Source of the DNA: Planctomycetaceae bacterium
GTDB lineage: Bacteria; Planctomycetota; Planctomycetia; Pirellulales; UBA1268
Reading direction: 5' to 3'
Assembly: GCA_947453875.1 (NCBI GenBank)
Contig: CANGIH010000065.1
Location: forward strand, 1 to 9,437
Length of the DNA: 9,437 nt
Part shown: piece after piece, positions 1 to 4,757 of the stretch
Layout: each line of letters begins with the position of its first letter
How positions within the stretch are numbered: the stretch's first letter is position 1
Notes under the pieces: model-generated
The model's input: the letters and a program-made list of their open reading frames with translations, nothing else
Database searches by the model: none
Told to the model about the DNA's origin: nothing
Translations under genes and position numbers: made by a program

Positions 1-95
1 CGGTAGCCCATCCGCCGGGCAGCGGCCGCGAACATCGCGCCGAGCTGGCCTCCCCCAAGGACACCGAGGGTCGCGCCCGGCAACACCGGTTGCAT
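1..95 (-). CDS. purK: PurK, N5-carboxyaminoimidazole ribonucleotide synthase (N-terminal 31 residues, cut by window edge)
   Basis: PurK uses ATP and bicarbonate to carboxylate AIR to N5-CAIR, the cytoplasmic step before PurE in purine synthesis. Only the start is in the window: an ATG at 95-93 and 31 codons running off the left edge. The visible residues contain TLGVLGGGQLGAMFAAAARRMGY-type sequence, the Gly-rich first strand and turn (GGGQLG, residues 14-19) and the ARRMGY helix end that open PurK proteins before the ATP-grasp domain. It lies 68 nt downstream of purE on the same strand, the usual purEK order, so co-transcription is likely. No Shine-Dalgarno is visible; the leader is C-rich on the coding strand. 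The family is clear despite the short stretch, because motif and neighbour agree. The ATP-grasp and C-terminal parts cannot be judged here. Confidence 0.88.
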   Translation of the reverse strand, partial: MQPVLPGATLGVLGGGQLGAMFAAAARRMGY

Positions 96-105
96 CCGCG
101 CCGCT

Positions 106-125
106 GGGGCAGGGGAGGGGAGGGG
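106..125 (+). other. Four-tract G-quadruplex motif between purE and purK
   Basis: The plus strand carries four runs of GGGG at 106-109, 112-115, 117-120 and 122-125, separated by loops CA, A and A. This satisfies the usual G4 rule with very short loops. It lies in the 68-nt purE-purK spacer, on the template strand for these minus-strand genes, so the mRNA is C-rich here. Known behaviour: template-strand G4s can impede polymerase. Any effect on purK expression is inference. Confidence 0.6.
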
Positions 126-163
126 AGCGGCGGACGGCCGGGGGCTCGAGTGGTTCACGCAGG

Positions 164-661
164 TCAACCCTGGCCGGGGCGGGAGAGATCGTCGGCGAGC
201 ACGCGCTCGTTCTGCTCATCCCGGTAACGCTGCAGCTTCCCGGCGAGAGCCTTGTCGTGGAGCGCGAGGACAGCCACCGCGAGGAGGGCGGCATTGGTGG
301 CCCCCGCAGGCCCGATGGCGAGCGTCCCCACGGGGATGCCGGCCGGCATCTGCACGATCGAAAGGAGGGAGTCGACGCCACGGAGGATGCTCGACTCGAC
401 CGGCACGCCGAACACCGGCAGGGCTGTCTGCGCCGCCACCATGCCGGGAAGGTGAGCGGCCCCACCGGCCCCGGCGATGATCACCTTCAGGCCCCGATCG
501 GCTGCCGAGTGTGCATAGTCAGCGAGCTTGCCGGGGGTGCGGTGGGCGGAGACGATCTCGCACTCATGGGGAACGCCAAACTGGGCGAGCACCTGCGCGG
601 CCCGCTCGAGCGTGGACCAGTCGGAACGGCTTCCCATGACGATCCCCACAAGCGGAGGCAT
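164..661 (-). CDS. purE: PurE, N5-CAIR mutase (class I)
   Basis: PurE moves the carboxyl group of N5-CAIR to give CAIR in cytoplasmic de novo purine synthesis, directly after PurK. With the ATG at 661-659 the protein is 165 residues, the normal class I length. Family signatures in order: GIVMGSRSDW (6-15, phosphate-binding loop with Ser11 and Asp14), SAHRTP (38-43, catalytic His40), AGAGGAAHLPGM (63-74) and the GVPV strand (85-88). The class I pattern and adjacent purK favour the mutase over the class II carboxylase. The frame stays open upstream to an ATG at 724 and a TTG at 748. I chose 661 because family members begin a few residues before the VGIVMGS strand, and the extra Pro-rich residues are not a conserved extension. 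No clear Shine-Dalgarno precedes any of the three. It is divergent from the Sua5-type gene. Confidence 0.93.
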   Translation of the reverse strand: MPPLVGIVMGSRSDWSTLERAAQVLAQFGVPHECEIVSAHRTPGKLADYAHSAADRGLKVIIAGAGGAAHLPGMVAAQTALPVFGVPVESSILRGVDSLLSIVQMPAGIPVGTLAIGPAGATNAALLAVAVLALHDKALAGKLQRYRDEQNERVLADDLSRPGQG

Positions 662-740
662 GCCAGGGGAGGTGATCGGCTCGGCGGGCAAGGGGGGTGA
701 CTCCCGGGGGAAAAACCCGATCATCGGCTGCCACGCCCAG

Positions 741-778
741 GCTTGCAACGGGCCCGCGGCGGACCCGGTTTTTCAAGC
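741..778. other. Imperfect inverted repeat in the purE / Sua5 intergenic region
   Basis: GCTTG at 741-745 pairs with CAAGC at 774-778. Inside it, AACGGG (747-752) pairs with CCCGGTT (764-770) with one bulged G, around a GC-rich loop. A T5 run (769-773) follows the inner stem on the plus strand, giving a terminator-like look, but no plus-strand gene ends here. It lies upstream of both divergent genes and could be an operator, a leader structure or chance GC pairing. Confidence 0.3.
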
Positions 779-816
779 GCCCGATGCCGACTCGACGCCG
801 TCGTGGCAGACACGGT

Positions 817-846
817 TTGACTCGCCTCCCGGTCCCCTCGGACACT
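817..846 (+). promoter_or_regulatory. Weak candidate sigma70-type promoter for the Sua5-type gene
   Basis: TTGACT at 817-822 matches five of six bases of the -35 consensus. GACACT at 841-846 follows after 18 bp but matches only three of six bases of TATAAT. It lies 58 bp before the ATG at 904, a sensible distance. The poor -10 makes this tentative; planctomycete promoter consensus may differ. Confidence 0.3.
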
Positions 847-903
847 CTTCTTGCCGTCTCCCTTCAACTTCCTTCCCACTGTCGCCCCGAAGAGTCTGCC
901 GCG

Positions 904-1992
904 ATGACGATGGACCATGCCCTCCCCGAGACGCTCACCATCCGCTTCCCGAAGGGGGCTGCGGCTCCCTCCCCGGAGGCAGAAGCGGGGATCGACCGCG
1001 CCGCCGCCGTGCTCCGCGCCGGGGGACTGGTCGCCATCCCCACCGAGACGGTCTACGGCCTGGCCGGCCTGGCCCTTCTCCCCGCTGCCGTGGAACGGAT
1101 CTTCATCGCCAAGGGGCGTGCCTCCACCAATCCACTCATCGTCCATGTCGACAGCGTCGCGATGGCGCGGAGCCTCGCTTCACACTGGCCGGAGTCGGCC
1201 GAGCGGATCGCCACGGCATGCTGGCCCGGCCCTGTGACGGTGGTCGTGCCAAAGGGGGCGCATGTGCCAGACGAGGTCACGGCCCGAGGGCCGACAGTGG
1301 CCATCCGCTGCCCCGACCAACCGGTGACCAGAAGGCTGATCGAGAAACTCGGAGCCCCCCTCGCCGCCCCCAGCGCCAACCGCTCGCTGCGGCTCTCGCC
1401 GACGACCGCCGCGCATGTCCTTGAAAGCCTCGGGGCGCGGGTCGATCTGATCCTCGATGCCGGGCCCTGTGGCTGCGGGATCGAGTCGACGGTCGTCGAC
1501 TGCACCGTCTCGCCGCCGGTGATCCTCCGGCCGGGCCCGCTCTCCGCCGCAGCTTTGGCCGCGGCCCTGGGTGAACCCCAAGCAGTGGCGATCGCTCCGC
1601 AGGCGGAGTCGGACGGGCCGGCGCGGTCACCAGGACAGTCGACCCGCCACTACGCCCCGCTCACCCCGGTGGAAGTCGTCGACTCCTCGGCGGAGCGGGT
1701 GGCGATGCTCCTCCGCGAAGGCAAGCGTGTCGGCTGGCTGACGACACGAGGGGCCGATCCCACCACCCGGCGGATCGCCTCCTCGCCCGATGTCGTGGTC
1801 GTGCCGATGCCGGAGGATCCCGCCGCCCACGCGGCGATGCTCTACGCCGTCCTCCATGCGATCGACAAACGGTCCCTCGACACCATCGTCATCGACGCCC
1901 CGCCAGACACCGATGCGTGGCGGGCGATCCGCGATCGATTGGCACGGGCCGCGGCGCCGGCCCCTGCCGACGGCGATGCTGACGGCGATTGA
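904..1992 (+). CDS. Sua5-type L-threonylcarbamoyladenylate synthase
   Basis: It makes threonylcarbamoyl-AMP from threonine, bicarbonate and ATP, the first step of the universal t6A37 tRNA modification in the cytoplasm. The 362-residue product has a YrdC domain (about 28-215): PTETVYGLAG (46-55), the KGRASTNPL loop (70-78; Lys70, Arg72, Asn76), PSANRS (156-161) with SPTTAAHV (165-172), and ESTVVD (194-199). STRHYAP (246-252) is the Sua5 linker motif, followed by a Sua5-type C-terminal Rossmann-like domain (about 255-345). The length fits Sua5 and not the roughly 190-residue TsaC/YrdC. The frame is open upstream to 697, but ATG 904 starts just before the domain, with a weak AGAG at 891-894; ATG 910 is an alternative. 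Oddities: Leu162 where many homologues have Gly (SANxSG), and an acidic tail from two copies of GACGGCGAT. Confidence 0.92.
   Translation: MTMDHALPETLTIRFPKGAAAPSPEAEAGIDRAAAVLRAGGLVAIPTETVYGLAGLALLPAAVERIFIAKGRASTNPLIVHVDSVAMARSLASHWPESAERIATACWPGPVTVVVPKGAHVPDEVTARGPTVAIRCPDQPVTRRLIEKLGAPLAAPSANRSLRLSPTTAAHVLESLGARVDLILDAGPCGCGIESTVVDCTVSPPVILRPGPLSAAALAAALGEPQAVAIAPQAESDGPARSPGQSTRHYAPLTPVEVVDSSAERVAMLLREGKRVGWLTTRGADPTTRRIASSPDVVVVPMPEDPAAHAAMLYAVLHAIDKRSLDTIVIDAPPDTDAWRAIRDRLARAAAPAPADGDADGD
1969..1989 (+). repeat. 9-bp direct repeat encoding the acidic Sua5 tail
   Basis: GACGGCGAT occurs at 1969-1977 and 1981-1989, separated by GCT and immediately followed by the TGA stop. It encodes DGD-A-DGD at the extreme C-terminus. 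In-frame and past the folded domain, it looks like a small local duplication. Confidence 0.75.
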
Positions 1993-1993
1993 G

Positions 1994-2009
1994 GGCCCGC
2001 TTCGGGGCC
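1994..2009. terminator. Possible bidirectional hairpin between convergent genes
   Basis: GGCCC (1994-1998) and GGGCC (2005-2009) form a perfect 5-bp stem with a 6-nt loop in the 20-bp gap between the convergent Sua5-type and epimerase stops. No T-tract follows on either strand, so intrinsic termination is uncertain. The short GC stem could arise by chance in DNA this GC-rich. Confidence 0.35.
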
Positions 2010-2012
2010 ATC

Positions 2013-2927
2013 TCAGGCGGCGGCCGTGGTGAGAATCTCGGCGAAGGCCTTGGTGATGTCGGGATACTGGAAAACAAACCCGCTCTCGAGCGCGACCCGG
2101 GGGATGACCCGCTGGGAATCGAACAGCACCTTGGCGAATTCACCGAAAGCCAGGCGGAGGCCGAAGTAGGGGGCCGGCAGAAACGCCGGCCGGTGAAGTT
2201 GCCGGGCGAGGGCCCGGGTGACTTCGCTGTTCCGCACCGGCTCGGGAGCCACCGCGTTCATCGGTCCGTCGATCCCGACGGTGGTGGCGGCGTGATGGTA
2301 GAGCCTGGCCAGGTCGGTGACATGGATCCAGGGCATCCACTGTTTTCCGTTCCCCAGCGGCCCTCCCGCCCCCAGCTTGAATGGGAGGAGCATCCGCTCG
2401 AGCGCCCCGCCGCCGGAGCCGAGCACGATGCCGGTCCGGGCCGTGACGACCCGCACCCCCAGCCCCCGCGCCGCCAGCGCTTCCTGCTCCCAAGCCTCGC
2501 AGACCTCAGCAAGGAAATCCCCCCCGGGCCCCGCCGATTCGGTGAGCTCTTCATCACCCCGGTTGCCGTAGTAGCCCACCGCCGATGCCGACACGAGGGT
2601 CGCGGGGCGGACGGTCGACTGGGCGATGCCCTGGACCAGATGCCGCGTCCCGATGACACGGCTGTCGCGGATCCGTCGTTTCTGCGCCGCCGACCAGCGG
2701 GCCCCGGCGACCGATTCCCCGGCGAGGTGGAAGACGACGTCGATCCCTTCAAAGGCCGTGGCTGGAGGGGGGCCCTGGAGCGGGTCCCAGGCGACGAGCC
2801 GGCCGGCGAGGTGGCCGATCGAGGAGCGTGCGCGCTCGGGATTGCGGGTCAACACCACCGGCCTGTCGAGCATCCGCAGGAGCCGCGGCCCCACAAAGCC
2901 TGTCGCCCCGGTCACCAATGCACGCAT
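2013..2927 (-). CDS. TIGR01777 / YfcH-type NAD(P)-dependent epimerase
   Basis: This is a 304-residue member of the extended short-chain dehydrogenase group called TIGR01777 (E. coli YfcH type). The cytoplasmic substrate is not firmly known for the family. The N-terminus holds the dinucleotide motif TGATGFVG (6-13). Family blocks follow: FHLAGESVAGARWS (66-79), KRRIRDSRVIGTRHLV (83-98), SASAVGYYG (113-121), RTGIVLGSGGG (164-174) and PWIHVTDLARL (199-209). The C-terminal part with QRVIPR (272-277) and the end sequence match the DUF1731-like tail. Start: ATG at 2927-2925 with a good GGAGG site at 2938-2934, six nt away. An open extension to 3107 is rejected because the dinucleotide motif starts straight after this Met. 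Its leader contains three consecutive inverted repeats. It faces the Sua5-type gene 20 bp away and is divergent from the MFS gene. Recognition is strong; the exact reaction is unknown. Confidence 0.92.
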   Translation of the reverse strand: MRALVTGATGFVGPRLLRMLDRPVVLTRNPERARSSIGHLAGRLVAWDPLQGPPPATAFEGIDVVFHLAGESVAGARWSAAQKRRIRDSRVIGTRHLVQGIAQSTVRPATLVSASAVGYYGNRGDEELTESAGPGGDFLAEVCEAWEQEALAARGLGVRVVTARTGIVLGSGGGALERMLLPFKLGAGGPLGNGKQWMPWIHVTDLARLYHHAATTVGIDGPMNAVAPEPVRNSEVTRALARQLHRPAFLPAPYFGLRLAFGEFAKVLFDSQRVIPRVALESGFVFQYPDITKAFAEILTTAAA

Positions 2928-2933
2928 CGACCA

Positions 2934-2938
2934 CCTCC
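2934..2938 (-). promoter_or_regulatory. Shine-Dalgarno site of the epimerase gene
   Basis: GGAGG on the minus strand, six nt before the ATG at 2927. It is the best ribosome binding site in the window and fixes the start against the longer open frame. It lies right after the last of three leader hairpins, so folding could affect access to it. Confidence 0.75.
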
Positions 2939-2945
2939 ACGTTTG

Positions 2946-2994
2946 CGGAGCGTCGCTCCGGTTGCGGTGAAAAAACACCTGCCGTCGGAACGGC
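2946..2994 (-). promoter_or_regulatory. Three consecutive perfect inverted repeats in the epimerase leader
   Basis: Three perfect inverted repeats stand almost end to end. CGGAGCG/CGCTCCG at 2946-2952 and 2954-2960 has one central base. GGTG/CACC at 2966-2969 and 2976-2979 encloses an A6 run (U6 in the transcript). GCCGT/ACGGC at 2981-2985 and 2990-2994 has a 4-nt loop. They sit between a possible -10 (3007-3002) and the GGAGG site (2938-2934), so they would lie in the 5' UTR of the epimerase mRNA. They could be a regulatory RNA fold or protein operators; the 15-bp palindrome alone would suit a dimeric regulator. I recognise no known riboswitch. Confidence 0.55.
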
Positions 2995-3001
2995 CCGGGG
3001 A

Positions 3002-3007
3002 AGTATA
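3002..3007 (-). promoter_or_regulatory. Candidate -10 element for the epimerase gene
   Basis: TATACT on the minus strand (five of six bases of TATAAT) lies in the only AT-rich patch of the divergent spacer. A TG two bases upstream resembles an extended -10 but with the wrong spacing. No -35 match is seen at 16-17 bp. It would give a 5' UTR of about 70 nt. The same patch reads TATAAA on the plus strand (3004-3009), so it might instead serve the MFS gene, also without a -35. Confidence 0.35.
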
Positions 3008-3112
3008 AACAGGTTCCCTCCTTCTGGCCTGCCTCCCACCGCCGCCCGGACCGTCCCCTTGCCCCCCCACCCGTCGAGGCCCCGCCTGCCGGTGCCTCGC
3101 CCGCCAACCGCG

Positions 3113-4567
3113 GTGGAATTCCTCTCCCGTGGCCTCCCGCCCCGGACAGGCCTCCGCCGTGACCTGTGGATCTCCACCGCCGACGCCACGGCCTACAGCG
3201 TGATGGTCGGCTGCGGGGAGCACTACATCCCCGCCTTCGCGCTCGCCCTCGGATTCGGTCCGGTGGCCACCGGCCTGACCGCCTCGCTCCCGCTCTTCAT
3301 CGGCGCTCTTTTGCAGCTTGTGACCCCGCTGGCGGTGCGCCGGCTCGGCACGAACCGCGGCTGGGTCGTCGCCACGACCGCCGTGCAGGCGGCGAGTTTC
3401 GTGCCGCTGATCTGGTGGGCCCTGCGCGGGCATGCCCAGCTGTGGGAAATGCTCCTGGCGGTGAGCATCTACTGGTCGGCAGGCATGGCCGGCGCCCCGG
3501 CCTGGAATGCGTGGATGGGGACCCTCATCCCGGAACGGATGCGCACCCCCTACTTCGCCCACCGCAGCCGGCTGAGCCAGTTTGGGGTCCTCGCTGGGTT
3601 CGTCGCCGGCGGGCTGCTCCTCGAATGGGGCAGACGGCAGGGCACACCACTGAAGACCTTCGCAATCCTCTTTGCGCTCGCCTCCGGCTGCCGACTCGTC
3701 TCCACCCTCTGCCTGGCTGCCTGCCGGGAACTCAAACCACCGGAGTCCGGGTCGACAGGTGTAGTGTCAGCCGGCTCCGGGGAGAGGCGCGAGAGGCGGA
3801 GCCTCGGATGGCTGCTGCGCCAGGCGCGCTCGTTTGCCTCCGCGCCGGCGGGGACGCTTGTCACCTATCTCTGGGCGATCACCTTCGCCTGCCAGTTCTC
3901 GGGGGCCTACTTCACCCCCTACATGCTGCGGGAATGCCACTTCCCCTATTGGGCCTACATGGTCGTGGTGGCGGTGAGCTTTCTTGCCAGGGCGCTGGTG
4001 CTGCCGAGCCTCGGCCGCCTCGGCAGCCGGATCGGCTCGCTCGGGCTCCTCTGGGTGGGAGGGCTCGCGATCTCTCCCCTGACGCTCTTCTGGCTCGTCT
4101 CGGCCGACATCCCTTATCTGGTCGGTGTCCAGTGTCTGGCCGGTGCGGCGTGGGCGGCGTACGAGCTGGCGGTCGTGCTGCTGTTCTTCGAGGCGGCCTC
4201 CCATCGGGAGCGAACCGGCGTGGTCACCGTCTACAACCTGGGCCATGCCTTGGCCTGGGTCGTCGGCGCCGCGTCGGGCGGGTTGCTGCTGCGGAGTCTC
4301 GGCGAGGATCGCAACGCCTACTTCACCGTCTTCGCGGTCTCGACCGTTCTCCGCGTGGCGGCGATCCCACTGCTGCGCCGCGTTCATCTTCCCACACAAA
4401 ACTCGAAGGAGGCTCGAGAGCCTGGCAGTGGCGGTGAGGGCCCGGAAGCGGACGGTCGTGACGGTGATGGCGAAGGGGTGGCGGCCACCGATGTGCTCCT
4501 TCCCGGCGAGGGGATTCTTGCCGGCGATGCGGTGCTCCCTGGCGACGCGATCCCGGATGGGGATTGA
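3113..4567 (+). CDS. Major facilitator superfamily (MFS) transporter
   Basis: This is an inner-membrane secondary transporter of unknown substrate. With a GTG start at 3113 it has 484 residues and about 12 hydrophobic segments, near residues 23-46, 54-76, 84-103, 111-130, 156-172, 183-204, 247-268, 281-300, 309-328, 334-360, 370-392 and 402-421. A basic/polar loop (205-245) splits it 6+6, as in MFS proteins. Basic patches RRLGTNRG (76-83) and GRLGSRIG (301-308) sit at equivalent loops between helices 2-3 and 8-9, the usual MFS signature site. The start is uncertain: the frame is open to 2828, but everything before about 3110 is Pro/Arg-rich and overlaps the divergent gene's leader, so GTG 3113 or GTG 3092 is likelier than ATG 2918. 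The last 50 residues are a soluble Gly/Asp/Glu tail ending in hexapeptide repeats, unusual for MFS. Confidence 0.8.
   Translation: MEFLSRGLPPRTGLRRDLWISTADATAYSVMVGCGEHYIPAFALALGFGPVATGLTASLPLFIGALLQLVTPLAVRRLGTNRGWVVATTAVQAASFVPLIWWALRGHAQLWEMLLAVSIYWSAGMAGAPAWNAWMGTLIPERMRTPYFAHRSRLSQFGVLAGFVAGGLLLEWGRRQGTPLKTFAILFALASGCRLVSTLCLAACRELKPPESGSTGVVSAGSGERRERRSLGWLLRQARSFASAPAGTLVTYLWAITFACQFSGAYFTPYMLRECHFPYWAYMVVVAVSFLARALVLPSLGRLGSRIGSLGLLWVGGLAISPLTLFWLVSADIPYLVGVQCLAGAAWAAYELAVVLLFFEAASHRERTGVVTVYNLGHALAWVVGAASGGLLLRSLGEDRNAYFTVFAVSTVLRVAAIPLLRRVHLPTQNSKEAREPGSGGEGPEADGRDGDGEGVAATDVLLPGEGILAGDAVLPGDAIPDGD
4496..4564 (+). repeat. 18-bp (hexapeptide) tandem repeat at the end of the MFS gene
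   Basis: Four units, 4496-4513, 4514-4531, 4532-4549 and a 15-bp 4550-4564, encode LLPGEG, ILAGDA, VLPGDA and IPDGD, then TGA. The aliphatic-x-x-G-D/E-small pattern with six-residue period is clear. Three units resemble one turn of a hexapeptide left-handed beta-helix, though it is too short to be a full domain. DNA identity between units is partial, so the repeat is not very recent. Confidence 0.65.
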
Positions 4568-4577
4568 ACCAGACGCC

Positions 4578-4603
4578 TGCCGGTGGCGTGCCACGACGCG
4601 GCA
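4578..4603. other. Nested inverted repeat after the MFS stop
   Basis: GTGGC (4583-4587) and GCCAC (4590-4594) are flanked by TGCCG (4578-4582) and CGGCA (4599-4603), giving an interrupted stem with a 4-nt one-sided bulge. It begins 11 nt after the MFS stop. No T-tract follows, so a termination role is uncertain. Confidence 0.35.
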
Positions 4604-4658
4604 ACGATCGGCCGCAAGTCCCTGCTGCCCAGCGATTGCAGGCTGTGGACAACGGGCC

Positions 4659-4677
4659 CCGCCGCTGGATGCGGCGG
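4659..4677. terminator. GC-rich hairpin in the MFS / aminotransferase convergent gap
   Basis: CCGCCGC (4659-4665) and GCGGCGG (4671-4677) form a perfect 7-bp stem with a TGGAT loop. It is stable but has no U-tract on either strand. In a gap where both genes end, a Rho-independent-like or transcript-end-protecting role is plausible. Confidence 0.4.
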
Positions 4678-4680
4678 CCG

Positions 4681-4716
4681 TCGACCGAGGAAACTCGCGG
4701 CGTTTCCTGCGGTCGA
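4681..4716. terminator. Strong 14-bp hairpin with one bulge between convergent genes
   Basis: TCGACCGAGGAAAC (4681-4694) pairs with GTTTCCTGCGGTCGA (4702-4716), leaving one bulged base and a 7-nt loop. This is by far the longest stem in the window and unlikely by chance. No T-run follows directly. It may be a bidirectional transcript end, a processing stem or a protein site. Confidence 0.55.
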
Positions 4717-4720
4717 TAAC

Positions 4721-4751
4721 GTGGAAAAGGGTCAGCGATGACTTTTTCCAC
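4721..4751. terminator. GTGGAAAA / TTTTCCAC inverted repeat before the aminotransferase stop
   Basis: GTGGAAAA (4721-4728) and TTTTCCAC (4744-4751) are separated by 15 nt. On the plus strand the right arm starts with T5; on the minus strand the arm contains TTTTCC. It lies five nt after the previous hairpin and six nt from the aminotransferase stop codon, so it could terminate transcription from both directions. Confidence 0.45.
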
Positions 4752-4757
4752 GGACAG

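Noticed and set aside
257..700. Plus-strand open frame across purE
   Set aside because: Antisense shadow; the minus strand holds all PurE motifs in order.
528..1424. Plus-strand 298-codon frame overlapping purE and the Sua5-type gene
   Set aside because: Out of frame with the Sua5 motifs, very Arg/Pro-rich, spans the intergenic region and part of two real genes.
2928..3107. N-terminal extension of the epimerase frame
   Set aside because: The family begins directly at the dinucleotide motif after the Met at 2927, which has a GGAGG site; the extension is leader sequence with hairpins.
2828..3112. N-terminal extension of the MFS frame, including the ATG at 2918
   Set aside because: It overlaps the divergent gene's start and leader and encodes Pro/Arg/Ser-rich sequence with no membrane or signal character.
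4554..4600. tRNA-like sequence: GGATTGAACC is the complement of a T-loop (GGTTCAATCC)
   Set aside because: The flanking bases do not form a T-stem, and no anticodon or acceptor stem could be found on either strand. It overlaps the end of the MFS gene.
4644..4652. TGTGGACAA resembling a DnaA box, with nearby TTTTCCACG
   Set aside because: One and two or more mismatches to the consensus, no cluster of boxes, no AT-rich unwinding region and no origin genes.
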